64,000 bases of DNA from Streptomyces sp. NBC_01754 (GTDB taxonomy: Bacteria > Actinomycetota > Actinomycetes > Streptomycetales > Streptomycetaceae): assembly GCF_035918015.1 (NCBI RefSeq), contig NZ_CP109132.1, positions 2,604,001 to 2,668,000 of the forward strand. The letters are read 5' to 3'. Below, piece after piece: positions 26,482 to 35,374 of the stretch (its first letter is position 1; each line of letters begins with the position of its first letter). The notes under the pieces were generated by a model. That model ran no database searches. It worked only from the letters and a program-made list of their open reading frames with translations, and was not told where the DNA came from. Both the position numbers and the translations under genes were made by a program.

Positions 26482-26730
26482 CCCAGCTGCCCCTTCCCGG
26501 TGTCCCGGCAGTCCCGCCTGTCCGCCGTACGGTACGTGCTCACGGCCGGGACGTGGCAACTCTGGCACATCTTCGAGGCGGAGCGACGCGAGGGTCCGCG
26601 AAGGACACTTCCGCCCCTGACCTGGGGATAAATCACCTTTCAGGAGTCTTCTGAGCAGCGCGCGCACTGCCGCTCTCCAGCGAGTTCGCGCTACCTGTTC
26701 GGTTTACGCACCGCGGGGGACGGACGGATC

Positions 26731-28374
26731 TCAGACGTGCGGAGGCGGTCCCTCGATCGGGCGACCCAGGATGCCGGGCCGTCGTTGCCACGGGAGCGGC
26801 CCCCCGGGACGGCGGTAGTCGACGCCCAGGGCGTCGAGGCGCGCGTAGTGCGCGCCCATCCGGCGCTCGAACCCGGCGAAGTCCCGCTCGCCGGGGGCCG
26901 GGAGCGGCGACCAGGCGACCTCGGCGAGGGCGGCGAGGCGCGGGAAGACCTGGTAGTCGACCCGGGCCCGGTTCTGCATGACCTCGGTCCAGACGTTGGC
27001 CTGGGTGCCGATGACGTGCCGGGCCGCCTCTTCGGAGAGCTCCGGGGGGACGGGTTCGAAGCGGTAGACGTCCTCCAGGGTGCGGACGTATCCGATGGGC
27101 ATCGGCTCGTCGGCGCCGCCGTCCTGGCGGTGGTCCAGGTACACCTGCTGCTCCGGGCACATCACGACGTCGTGTCCCGCCTCGGCGGCGGCGACGCCGC
27201 CCGCGTAACCGCGCCACGAGGAGATCGCGGCCCCTTCGGCGAGCCCGCCCTCCAGGATCTCGTCCCAGCCGATGAGGCGCCGCCCCCGGGCGGTGAGCCA
27301 GGTGTCGAAGTGCCGGATGAACCAGGACTGGAGTTCGTCCTCGTCACGCAGACCGAGTTCGGCGATCCGGGCCTGCGCGGCCGGTGACGCCTTCCACTGG
27401 TCCTTGGGGCATTCGTCTCCACCGATATGGATGAACGGCGAGGTGGCGGCGGGAAAGAGGTCCAGCACCTCTTCGAAGACCTCTTCGAAGAAACGGAGGG
27501 TGGTGTCGGTGGGGGCGAGTACGTTGGGATTGATTCCCCAGGTGTCCCACACGGAAAGGGCGGTGGTGTCGATGACATCGGTGTTGCCGAGTTCGGGATA
27601 CGCGCTGATCGCCGCCTGCGAGTGGCCCGGGATGTCGATTTCGGGGACGACCCGGATATGCCGCTCGGCGGCGTAGGCGACGATTTCGCGGATGTCGTCC
27701 TGGGTGTAGAAGCCGCCGTGCGGGGTCTCGTCCCAGAGTTCGGAGGCGCGGTGGCCGTATTTGCTGCGGGCGCGCCAGGAGGCCGTCTCGGTGAGCCGGG
27801 GGTGGCGCTTGATCTCGATGCGCCAGCCCTGGTCGTCGGTGAGGTGGAAGTGGAAGACGTTCAGTTTGTGGGCGGCGAGCAGGTCGAGATAGCGCAGCAC
27901 GTCGTCCTTGCGCATGAAGTGCCGTGCCACGTCGAGCATCATGCCGCGCCAGGCGAAGCGCGGGGCGTCCTGGATCTCCAGGAAGGGGACGGCCTGGCGC
28001 GGGCCGGGGCCGACGGGCGCCCGCCGGAACGCCTCGGGTCCCAGGAGCTGGCGGAAGGTCTGCGCACCCCAGAACACCCCGGCGGAGTCACCTCCGGTGA
28101 TCCGCACGCCCGTCCCGGGGGCGACGACGAGCCGGTAGGCCTCGGGCCCGAGCGTGGGGTCCACCAGCAGTTCCACGGAGTTGGCCGCGTCCTCGCCGCC
28201 CGGGTGTGCGGGGCACAGGGGCAGCCCGAAGGCGGCGCCGAGTGCGGACCGGAGCCACCGCTCGGCCGTCTCGGTGCCGGGTCCCGCGCCGAGGGTGGTG
28301 AAGCGGTCCGGGAGGAATCCGTCCCCTTGCGCGGTGGCGCCGATGCTCACGGGCGCCGGAACAAGGTTGTCCAT
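26731..28374 (-). CDS. Beta-N-acetylhexosaminidase, glycoside hydrolase family 20
   Basis: 547 residues. GH20b N-terminal domain to about 130, then the catalytic barrel: LDVARHFMRKDDVLRYLDLLAAHKLN, HLTDDQGWRIEIK, and the catalytic pair Asp320-Glu321 in HIGGDECPKDQWK. It uses the substrate acetamido group as nucleophile and removes terminal GlcNAc from chitooligosaccharides. No signal peptide is seen, so it is intracellular, acting on chitobiose or similar sugars brought in by the ABC importer. It is the last gene of the operon, one base after the permease stop. Confidence 0.92.
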   Translation of the reverse strand: MDNLVPAPVSIGATAQGDGFLPDRFTTLGAGPGTETAERWLRSALGAAFGLPLCPAHPGGEDAANSVELLVDPTLGPEAYRLVVAPGTGVRITGGDSAGVFWGAQTFRQLLGPEAFRRAPVGPGPRQAVPFLEIQDAPRFAWRGMMLDVARHFMRKDDVLRYLDLLAAHKLNVFHFHLTDDQGWRIEIKRHPRLTETASWRARSKYGHRASELWDETPHGGFYTQDDIREIVAYAAERHIRVVPEIDIPGHSQAAISAYPELGNTDVIDTTALSVWDTWGINPNVLAPTDTTLRFFEEVFEEVLDLFPAATSPFIHIGGDECPKDQWKASPAAQARIAELGLRDEDELQSWFIRHFDTWLTARGRRLIGWDEILEGGLAEGAAISSWRGYAGGVAAAEAGHDVVMCPEQQVYLDHRQDGGADEPMPIGYVRTLEDVYRFEPVPPELSEEAARHVIGTQANVWTEVMQNRARVDYQVFPRLAALAEVAWSPLPAPGERDFAGFERRMGAHYARLDALGVDYRRPGGPLPWQRRPGILGRPIEGPPPHV

Positions 28375-28375
28375 G

Positions 28376-29224
28376 TCAGTCCTTTACCGCTCCGCCCAGT
28401 CCGGAGACCAGACGGCGCTGTACGAGTACGAAGAAGACCAGTACGGGAATGGTCATCACCGTCGAGGCTGCCATGATCCCTCCCCAGTCGTTCTCGTCGG
28501 GTTTGAAGAAGACCAGCAGCGCCATGGGAAGCGTCGACTGGGAGGTGTCGCTGATGATGAACGACTTGGCGAAGAGGAAGTCGTTCCAGGTCGAGATGAA
28601 GGAGAAGACACTGGTCGCCACGAGTCCGGGGAAGACCAGCGGGAAGAGGATCTGCCACAGGAACCGGGTGCGGCTCGCCCCGTCGATGTAGGCGGCCTCC
28701 TCCAGCGCCTCCGGGACGGCCTTGACGAAGCCGCGCAGCATCCAGATGGCGAACGGCAGCGAGAAGGCCAGATGGGGCAGGATCAGTGATCCCAGGGTGT
28801 TCAGCTGGCCGAAGTCCCGCATGAGGAAGAACAGCGGGATGGTCAGTGCCTCGACGGGCACCATCTGGGCCACCAGGAACATGATCAGCAGCGTGGTGCG
28901 GAACTTGAAGCGGAACCGGGTCACGGCCGTCGCCGCGAGGAACGCGATCAGCGCGGAGGCGATGACGACGGTTCCGGCGACGATCAGGCTGTTGAGGAAG
29001 TAGCGCCCGAAGTCCTGTTGTTCGAAGACCCGGCGGAACGAGTCGAGTGACGGGGCCAGGGTCCAGGGGCGGGCCTCGGTGGACTGGATCTCCCCGGCCG
29101 GTTTGAACGCGGAGAGCACCATCCAGTACAGCGGGAAGGCGACGGCGGCGGCGATGAGGAGTGCGGCCGCCTCGGCCGCCAGCCTGCCGGGCCGGCGGAC
29201 GCGCAGAAGCGTGCGTGTGCTCAC
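28376..29224 (-). CDS. Sugar ABC transporter permease (MalG type)
   Basis: 282 residues, six membrane helices, with the cytoplasmic EAA loop near residue 190 (PEALEEAAYIDGASRTRFLWQI) that docks to the ATPase. GTG 29224 overlaps the upstream stop as GTGA. It pairs with the MalF-type permease. The operon has no ATPase gene, so a shared ATPase such as MsiK, which serves many Streptomyces sugar importers, is likely used. Confidence 0.9.
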   Translation of the reverse strand: MSTRTLLRVRRPGRLAAEAAALLIAAAVAFPLYWMVLSAFKPAGEIQSTEARPWTLAPSLDSFRRVFEQQDFGRYFLNSLIVAGTVVIASALIAFLAATAVTRFRFKFRTTLLIMFLVAQMVPVEALTIPLFFLMRDFGQLNTLGSLILPHLAFSLPFAIWMLRGFVKAVPEALEEAAYIDGASRTRFLWQILFPLVFPGLVATSVFSFISTWNDFLFAKSFIISDTSQSTLPMALLVFFKPDENDWGGIMAASTVMTIPVLVFFVLVQRRLVSGLGGAVKD

Positions 29225-30189
29225 AGTTCCTCCCCCTGGCGGCGCACCAGGCGCAGATAGACGAGCGTCACGGCCAGCAGGATCACCAGCATCACGACGC
29301 CGATGGCCGAGCCGAGGCTGTACTGCGAGGAGGCGAACGCCTTCTGGTACGCGTACACGTTGAGCACCAGGTTCTGTCCGGCGATGCCGCCGCCGTTGGT
29401 CATGACGTAGATCTGGGTGAAGACCTTGAAGTCCCAGATGATCGACTGGATGGTGACGACGATCAGGATCGGCCGCAGCATCGGGGCCATGACCGACCGC
29501 CAGATCCGCCACTGGGAGGCGCCGTCCAGGGAGGCCGCTTCCAGCACCTCGGTGGGGATGGCGCGGATGCCCGCGTACACGGTCACCATCACGAACGGGA
29601 ACGAGCACCAGAGCACTTCGAGCAGGACCAGGGCGAAGGCGCTGTAGCGCCCGTACGTCCAGGAGAAGTCGCCCAGCCCGAGCACCTTGTTGACGGGGCC
29701 GAAGTCCGGGTCGAAGAGGAAGACCCAGACGGTCGAACCGGTGATCGCCGGGGTGGCCCAGGCACCCAGCGCGGCCATCATGAGGACGAGCCGGGGCAGG
29801 GCCCTGATCCGGGTCAGCAGGACGGCCAGGGCGCAGCCGACGAACAGGGTGGCCAGGACGCAGGTGGCCGCGAAGACCACCGTCGCCAGGAGCACCTGCC
29901 AGAACTGGCTGTCGCCGAAGAGCGTGGCGTAGTTGCCGAAGCCCTGGAAGGTGGTGGGCTCGCCGCCGCTGACCTGGGCCTGGGTGTACTCCAGGAAGGA
30001 GATCAGGCCCAGTTGGTAGATCGGGTAGACGAGCAGTGCGCCGAGCGTGACCAGGGCGGGCAGCAGGTAGAGCCACGGGGTCCAGCCGGAGCGCCGCGCG
30101 GGTGACGCCCGACGCCGGGGCGGGCGGGCTGGCGAGCCGCCCGCCCCGGCTGTCTCGGGGGCCTCGTACACCGTCGTGTTCGCGGTCAT
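29221..30189 (-). CDS. Sugar ABC transporter permease (MalF type)
   Basis: 322 residues with six membrane helices after a basic N-terminus (PARPPRRRASPARRSG). The EAA loop is PTEVLEAASLDGASQWRIWRSV. Begins 2 nt after the binding-protein stop and overlaps the next permease by 4 nt. Confidence 0.9.
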   Translation of the reverse strand: MTANTTVYEAPETAGAGGSPARPPRRRASPARRSGWTPWLYLLPALVTLGALLVYPIYQLGLISFLEYTQAQVSGGEPTTFQGFGNYATLFGDSQFWQVLLATVVFAATCVLATLFVGCALAVLLTRIRALPRLVLMMAALGAWATPAITGSTVWVFLFDPDFGPVNKVLGLGDFSWTYGRYSAFALVLLEVLWCSFPFVMVTVYAGIRAIPTEVLEAASLDGASQWRIWRSVMAPMLRPILIVVTIQSIIWDFKVFTQIYVMTNGGGIAGQNLVLNVYAYQKAFASSQYSLGSAIGVVMLVILLAVTLVYLRLVRRQGEEL

Positions 30190-30191
30190 CG

Positions 30192-31496
30192 TCAGCCCAC
30201 GTCGGCGAACGCCGCGTCCATCTTCTTCGCCGCGTCGTCCGAGGCCGTGGCGACGTCCTTACGGCCGCTGGCGATCTCCTGGAACATGGTCGGGAGGATC
30301 AGCGAGGCGTCGATCTGTCCCCAGGCCGGGGAGGCGGGCACGAACTTGGCGCCGGCGCCCAGCGTGTTGACGAACGGCTCGACGAAGGGCTCCTTCTGCG
30401 CGACGGTGTCCCGCACGTCGCTGTACGTCGGCAGGAAGCCCATCGCGTCGAACATCTCGGCCTGGGTCTCCTTGCCGGTGAGCGACTTCATCAGGTCGAC
30501 GGCGAGGGTGCGGTGCGAGCTGCTCTTGAGTACACCGATGTTGTTTCCGCCCGCGAACGCCGGGGCGATCGATCCCTTCTCCACACCGGGCAGCGGGACC
30601 ACCGCGTACTTGCCCTTGACCGTGCCCTCCTCGACGGCCGCGTGGCTGAAGTCGCCGCCGATCGCCATGGCCGCCTTGCCGGAGGCGAAGGCGGTGACGG
30701 TCGCGTTGCCGCCCATGGCCGCGCACTTGGCGGCGGGGCAGTTGTCGTCGCCGAAGAGCGAGGTGTAGGCCTCGATGCCCTTGCGGGCCTCGGCGCTGTT
30801 GATGGCCGCCTCGTAGGTCACCCCGGTCTCGTCGGCGAGTTCGCCGCCGTGCGCCCAGATGAAGGGCATCGCGCCGTAGGTGTAGGCGCCCCCGACCACG
30901 AGGCCGTAGAGGTCCGGCTTCGCCTTGCGGACCTTCTTCGCGGTGGAGATCAGCTCGGCCTGGGACTTGGGCGGCTCGATGCCGAGGTCCTCGAAGACGT
31001 CGGTGCGGTAGTACAGGGCCCGTACGCCGACGAAGAGCGGGGCCCCGTAGACCTTGCCGCCGACCGTCACGGACTGCTTGGCGGCCGGGTCGGTGTCCTT
31101 GGCCTCGTCCCAGGCCGCGAACTCCTCGGTGATGTCGGCCAGTCCGCCGTCCTTCACGTATCCGGCGGTGTCCGTGTTGCCGTACTCGATGAGGTCGGGG
31201 GCGCTCTTCGGGTCGTTGAAGGCCGCCTTGATCCGCTCGGCGCGGGTGTCGACGGGTATGTACTCGACCTTGACCTTCGCTCCTTCGTGGGACTTCTCGA
31301 AGGCGGCGACGGCCGCGTCGACGACCTTCTCCTTCGGCTTGTTGCCGACTTCCTGGAAGAGCCAGACGCGGAGCGTGCCGCTCTTGTCGTCCGACGTGGC
31401 GTCGGTGTCCGAGGTCCCCGGCGCGCAGGCGGTGGCGGTGAGGCCCGCCAGCACGAGGGCGGCGACGGGGGCGGCAATTCGGGCAGAAAGCTTCAT
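30192..31496 (-). CDS. Sugar-binding lipoprotein of ABC importer
   Basis: 434 residues. Signal peptide with lipobox LTATAC (Cys24), then the extracellular solute-binding type 1 fold (GTLRVWLFQE, then AFEKSHEGAKVKVEYIPVD). It would deliver N-acetylglucosamine oligomers, probably chitobiose, judging from the GH20 enzyme and the DasR site; the ligand is inferred. First gene of the four-gene operon. ATG 31496 preceded by GGGTTCCGG, a weak ribosome site. Confidence 0.88.
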   Translation of the reverse strand: MKLSARIAAPVAALVLAGLTATACAPGTSDTDATSDDKSGTLRVWLFQEVGNKPKEKVVDAAVAAFEKSHEGAKVKVEYIPVDTRAERIKAAFNDPKSAPDLIEYGNTDTAGYVKDGGLADITEEFAAWDEAKDTDPAAKQSVTVGGKVYGAPLFVGVRALYYRTDVFEDLGIEPPKSQAELISTAKKVRKAKPDLYGLVVGGAYTYGAMPFIWAHGGELADETGVTYEAAINSAEARKGIEAYTSLFGDDNCPAAKCAAMGGNATVTAFASGKAAMAIGGDFSHAAVEEGTVKGKYAVVPLPGVEKGSIAPAFAGGNNIGVLKSSSHRTLAVDLMKSLTGKETQAEMFDAMGFLPTYSDVRDTVAQKEPFVEPFVNTLGAGAKFVPASPAWGQIDASLILPTMFQEIASGRKDVATASDDAAKKMDAAFADVG

Positions 31497-31591
31497 CCGG
31501 AACCCTTACCGGTCAGTCGTTGCAACATACGCAACGCGCGTTTCGTTCTGCACAACTGGCAGGAGAGTAGGCGCGCGTTCCGAGACCGACA

Positions 31592-31607
31592 AGTGGTCTC
31601 AACCACA
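31592..31607 (-). promoter_or_regulatory. Probable DasR-responsive element (dre)
   Basis: AGTGGTCTCAACCACA matches 13 of 16 positions of the dre consensus AGTGGTCTAGACCACT, differing at the two central bases and the last. It lies 95 bp upstream of the binding-protein start. DasR is the GntR-family GlcNAc regulator of Streptomyces, which fits the operon. A shorter inverted repeat, GTTGC-aacatac-GCAAC (31519-31535), lies closer to the gene, near a possible -10 (TATGTT on the minus strand). Confidence 0.7.
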
Positions 31608-31631
31608 CTGTGACCAGCCGCCACGCACGAA

Positions 31632-31666
31632 GCCCCCGGGACGCGCACTCGACGCGTCCCGGGGGC
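31632..31666 (-). terminator. Terminator hairpin after the DUF3039 gene
   Basis: Perfect 14-bp stem, GCCCCCGGGACGCG (31632-31645) with its complement at 31653-31666, loop cactcga. It lies 38 nt past the DUF3039 stop and upstream of the ABC operon promoter. Confidence 0.8.
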
Positions 31667-31703
31667 CATGTCCCGGAAGCCTTCTGTTCACACCGGAAGA
31701 GGG

Positions 31704-32012
31704 CTACTTCTTGCCGTCGCCCTTGCCTCCACCCTTGCCGCCGCCCTTGCCCTTGTCGCCGCCGGCGCCCATGGACTCGTAGATCTCCTTACACATCGGA
31801 CAGACCGGGTACTTCTTGGGGTCGCGCCCCGGTACCCAGACCTTTCCGCACAGTGCCACCACGGGAGTGCCCTCCAGGGCACTCGTCATGATCTTGTCCT
31901 TCTGGACGTAATGGGCGTAGCGCTCGTGGTCGCCGTCGCCGTTCGACACCTGTGGCGTCGGCTCTACGAGGGTCCCCGTACCTGCCCCGCGCTCGGGCTC
32001 AAGAGTGCTCAT
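31704..32012 (-). CDS. DUF3039 zinc-binding small protein
   Basis: 102 residues. The DUF3039 core is HERYAHYVQKDKIMTSALEGTPVVALCGKVW then CPMCKEIYE, with the C..C pair and upstream Cys/His probably binding zinc. A Gly/Lys repeat tail (GKGGGKGGGKGDGKK) follows. Conserved in actinobacteria, function unknown. ATG 32012 (MSTLEPERG) is preferred to a start three codons earlier. Confidence 0.85.
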   Translation of the reverse strand: MSTLEPERGAGTGTLVEPTPQVSNGDGDHERYAHYVQKDKIMTSALEGTPVVALCGKVWVPGRDPKKYPVCPMCKEIYESMGAGGDKGKGGGKGGGKGDGKK

Positions 32013-32042
32013 AACCGCCAAGCGTACTGAAAGCCCCGGGCA

Positions 32043-32636
32043 TCAGTTCAGCGAAGGGTCGTCCGGATACGTGGCGATCATCGCCAGCTCACCGCGCTGG
32101 CGCCGCAGAACGGCGCGCCAGAGGTTCTCCGGGCGCGGCGAGGAGATGTCACCGGGCTCCGACTCGATCACGTACCAGGCGCCCGCCGTCAGCTCCGCCT
32201 CCAGCTGCCCGGGAGCCCAGCCCGCGTACCCGGCGAAGATCCGCAGCGCGCCGAGGGCGGGAGCCAGCAGCTCCGGGGGCGTGTCCAGGTCCACCAGGCC
32301 GATCGCCCCGTGCACCCGCCGCCAGCCGACGGGGTCCCCCGCGCGGGACCGGGATCCCGGGGAAGGACCCCCGCCCCCGGGGAGCACCGCGACCCCCAGC
32401 GCCGAGTCCAGCGAGACCGGACCGCCCTGGAAGACCACGTCCGGTTCGCCGGCCAGCCCGGCCCACGACGCGAGGACGTCACCGACGCCCACCGGGGTCG
32501 GCCGGTTCAGGACCACGCCGAGGGAGCCCTCCTCGTCGTGGTCGAGGAGCAGCACCACCGCACGGTCGAAATCCGGGTCGGACAGGGCCGGCGCGGCCAC
32601 GAGCAGTCGCCCTGTGAGCGAGGACACCTCGGTCAT
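32043..32636 (-). CDS. YqgE/AlgH family protein
   Basis: 197 residues. Family hallmarks: GRLLVAAPALSDPDFDRAVVLLLDHDEEGSLGVVLNRP near the start and QGGPVS, then IFAGYAGWAPGQLEAEL near residue 135. Members are widespread in bacteria without a settled function. ATG 32636 (MTEVSS) chosen; 30 bp upstream of the DUF3039 gene and probably cotranscribed in reverse order (YqgE stop at 32043 precedes DUF3039 start 32012). Confidence 0.9.
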   Translation of the reverse strand: MTEVSSLTGRLLVAAPALSDPDFDRAVVLLLDHDEEGSLGVVLNRPTPVGVGDVLASWAGLAGEPDVVFQGGPVSLDSALGVAVLPGGGGPSPGSRSRAGDPVGWRRVHGAIGLVDLDTPPELLAPALGALRIFAGYAGWAPGQLEAELTAGAWYVIESEPGDISSPRPENLWRAVLRRQRGELAMIATYPDDPSLN

Positions 32637-32934
32637 GGCAGAGATGATCCCGCATCTTTCCCTCCCGTGGGGCCCGAGCCGCCCACCCGGCCGGTGCCAC
32701 GCGTCACACACAGCTCAGGACACCCGCGTGCCGCGCGAGGCACGGGCGGGGCACGGACGCGGACAGCCGGGGACCGCCTTGCGGACGGTCACCCTCCGCA
32801 AGGCCCGTCGAGCAGAGTGTGTCCGGGCGGATTCGTGGCGTTCGTACACCCGCCTGGGACTTATGGAAGGGGGGCAGGAGGCCATTACCCTTTTCGATGG
32901 CCCCCCTGCCCGACCACTCCGGAACGCGAGATAC

Positions 32935-34275
32935 ATGACCGGCACAGACGATGTCCTGCTTGTCCACGGCGGCACCCCGCTGGAGGGCGAGATCCGCGTC
33001 CGAGGCGCCAAGAACCTGGTGCCGAAGGCAATGGTCGCCGCGCTGCTCGGCAGCGGGCCCAGCCGGCTCCGCAACGTGCCCGACATCCGTGACGTACGGG
33101 TGGTACGCGGGCTGCTGCAACTGCACGGCGTGACCGTCCGCCCCGGCGACGAGCCGGGTGAACTCATCCTCGACCCCTCGCACGTCGAGAGCGCGAACGT
33201 CGCCGACATCGACGCCCACGCGGGCTCGTCGCGCATCCCGATCCTCTTCTGCGGCCCCCTGCTGCACCGCCTGGGCCACGCCTTCATCCCGGGGCTCGGC
33301 GGCTGCGACATCGGCGGCCGGCCGATCGACTTCCACTTCGAGGTGCTGCGCCAGTTCGGCGCGACCATCGAGAAGCGGGCCGACGGCCAGTACCTGGAGG
33401 CCCCGCAGCGGCTGCGCGGCACCAAGATCCGGCTGCCGTACCCGTCGGTGGGCTCCACCGAACAGGTGCTGTTGACGGCGGTGCTCGCCGAGGGCGTCAC
33501 CGAGCTGTCCAACGCGGCCGTGGAGCCGGAGATCGAGGACCTCATCTGCGTGTTGCAGAAGATGGGCGCGATCATCTCCGTGGACACCGACCGGACCATC
33601 CGGATCACCGGTGTCGACCAGCTCGACGGCTACACCCACCGGGCGATCCCGGACCGTCTGGAGGCGGCCTCCTGGGCGTCGGCGGCGTTGGCGACCGAGG
33701 GCAACATCTACGTGCGCGGCGCCCAGCAGCGCTCGATGATGACCTTCCTGAACACCTACCGCCGGGTCGGCGGTGCCTTCGAGATCGACGACGAGGGCAT
33801 CCGCTTCTGGCACCCCGGCGGCGCGCTGAACGCCATCGCGCTGGAGACGGACGTGCACCCGGGCTTCCAGACCGACTGGCAGCAGCCGCTCGTGGTGGCG
33901 CTGACGCAGGCCGCGGGCCTGTCCATCGTCCACGAGACGGTCTACGAGTCCCGGCTCGGCTTCACCTCGGCGCTCAATCAGATGGGCGCGCACATCCAGC
34001 TCTACCGCGAGTGCCTCGGAGGCTCCGACTGCCGCTTCGGGCAGCGGAACTTCCTGCACTCCGCGGTCGTGTCCGGGCCCACGAGTCTCCAGGGCGCCGA
34101 TCTGGTCATCCCGGACCTGCGCGGCGGTTTCTCGTACCTGATCGCCGCGCTGGCGGCCCAGGGGACGTCACGGGTGCACGGAATCGACCTGATCAACCGG
34201 GGCTACGAGAACTTCATGGACAAGCTGGAGAAGCTCGGCGCCAAGGTGGAACTGCCGGGCGGCTCTCTCGTCTGA
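32935..34275 (+). CDS. murA: UDP-N-acetylglucosamine 1-carboxyvinyltransferase
   Basis: 446 residues. It transfers enolpyruvyl from PEP to UDP-GlcNAc, the first committed step of peptidoglycan synthesis, in the cytoplasm. Lys26 and Asn27 (RGAKNLVPKAMVAALL) and the active-site Cys124 (GLGGCDIGGRPID), the residue fosfomycin alkylates, are present. Both inside-out alpha/beta domains are complete to LPGGSLV. ATG 32935 (MTGTDDVLLVHGG) fits family starts; the frame is open far upstream without homology. Streptomyces usually have two murA copies; this is the one beside the HU gene. Confidence 0.96.
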   Translation: MTGTDDVLLVHGGTPLEGEIRVRGAKNLVPKAMVAALLGSGPSRLRNVPDIRDVRVVRGLLQLHGVTVRPGDEPGELILDPSHVESANVADIDAHAGSSRIPILFCGPLLHRLGHAFIPGLGGCDIGGRPIDFHFEVLRQFGATIEKRADGQYLEAPQRLRGTKIRLPYPSVGSTEQVLLTAVLAEGVTELSNAAVEPEIEDLICVLQKMGAIISVDTDRTIRITGVDQLDGYTHRAIPDRLEAASWASAALATEGNIYVRGAQQRSMMTFLNTYRRVGGAFEIDDEGIRFWHPGGALNAIALETDVHPGFQTDWQQPLVVALTQAAGLSIVHETVYESRLGFTSALNQMGAHIQLYRECLGGSDCRFGQRNFLHSAVVSGPTSLQGADLVIPDLRGGFSYLIAALAAQGTSRVHGIDLINRGYENFMDKLEKLGAKVELPGGSLV

Positions 34276-34346
34276 CCACACCGGAGGCACTCCGGCGTGC
34301 GCACGGTGCTGCCGCACAGGGCATCGCGCGCCCCGCGCACCACGAT

Positions 34347-34384
34347 CCGCCGCCCCGGCCCCTGCTCAGGGGCCGGGGCGGCGG
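34347..34384 (+). terminator. murA terminator
   Basis: Perfect 17-bp stem, left arm 34347-34363 and right arm 34368-34384, with a 4-nt loop (gctc), 71 nt after the murA stop. Confidence 0.8.
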
Positions 34385-34701
34385 CCGTGCAAGGGCGTTC
34401 CGGCCGGACGGGGCGCCCGGGGCGCGTCCAGGCAGGTCGGGTGCCCCAGCGCACGTCCAGGGGATGGGCGAGACACTCCGGGGCGCATCCAGGCGGACGA
34501 GGCGTCTCAGGGCGTGCTCCGGGCGGGCCGGGGCACCTGGGGCGGTCGGGCGGGAGCCCGGCGGCGCGGGGGCGCCCGGACGGGCTCCCAGAGCCCTCAG
34601 GGCGCCTCAGGGCCGCTCCCGCGCCCCGGTCCCGCGCCGGGTACGCCGAAGGACGGCCGCCCCGGTCGAGGACGGCCGCCCTTCGTCAACGCTTGGGGGC
34701 T
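34385..34701. other. Intergenic region with degenerate repeats
   Basis: About 320 bp of very GC-rich sequence between converging murA and HU. It contains degenerate copies of a gcgc(g/a)(c/t)(g/a)tccagg unit (around 34413, 34459 and 34484) and a direct repeat gacggccgccc (34653 and 34672). No gene. Confidence 0.4.
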
Positions 34702-34983
34702 TTACTTGCCCTTGGCGGCTTCCTTGAGCTTCGAGCCCGCGGAGACCTTCACGCTGTAGCCGGCCGGGATGTTGATCGGGTCGCCGGTCTGCGGGTTACG
34801 AGCGGTGCGAGCGGCACGGTGGGTGCGCTCGAAGGTCAGGAAGCCGGGGATGGTGACCTTCTCGTCGCCCTTGGCGACGATCTCACCGACGGTCTCGGCG
34901 AGCGCGGCCAGAACGGCGTCGGCGTCCTTGCGGGTCACCTCGGCGCGGTCGGCCAGGGCGGCCACCAGCTCACTGCGGTTCAT
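34702..34983 (-). CDS. hup: DNA-binding protein HU
   Basis: 93 residues, a standard-length HU without the long Lys/Ala tail of the second Streptomyces HU. MNRSELVAALADRAEVTRKDADAVL and GFLTFERTHRAARTARNPQTGDPINIPA, the DNA-wrapping beta arm, are intact. It compacts and bends the chromosome. In S. coelicolor the HU beside murA is HupA. The gene faces murA and has its own upstream region with a perfect palindrome. Confidence 0.96.
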   Translation of the reverse strand: MNRSELVAALADRAEVTRKDADAVLAALAETVGEIVAKGDEKVTIPGFLTFERTHRAARTARNPQTGDPINIPAGYSVKVSAGSKLKEAAKGK

Positions 34984-35374
34984 GTTGTTACTCCCGTGTT
35001 CTTCTTGCCTGTGAGGCGTGAGATCGAAGCCGATGCTGCCAGGGCCCTCTGACAGTCCCCGGACCCGGGTCTGACGTCAGACCCTCGCGCCCGAATACGC
35101 ATCCTGCCCCCACCTGCGGCGCTAACGCCAATCCGGAACCCTCCGGCGTCACACGAAAAGTGCCACCGACTGCCCGAGGTGACGTTCCGTCGACTACATG
35201 AAGCGGTCCGCAGCGGAGGCCGGGCCTGTGGGGCTCGCTGCCCGCCCACCCTAAAGGGGCGTTTGGGACGCCGCGACACGCGACGCGCCGGACGCGAGGC
35301 CCGGACGTGAGGTGCCGCACCGGCGCGGCACCGGCGCGGGGGCCGTACCAACGGCCCCCGGCGTCCGCCGTGGG
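34984..35374. other. HU promoter region
   Basis: About 390 bp between the HU start and the malic-enzyme stop. It contains the palindrome GTCTGACGTCAGAC (35069-35082) and, near 35331, a short ggcgcggcaccggcgcggg direct duplication. No gene seen. Confidence 0.4.
35069..35082. promoter_or_regulatory. 14-bp palindrome upstream of HU
   Basis: GTCTGACGTCAGAC reads identically on both strands and lies 86 bp upstream of the HU start codon, overlapping the expected promoter region. A related half (CTGACAG) lies just beside it at 35049-35055. Possible operator; the binding protein is unknown. Confidence 0.4.
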
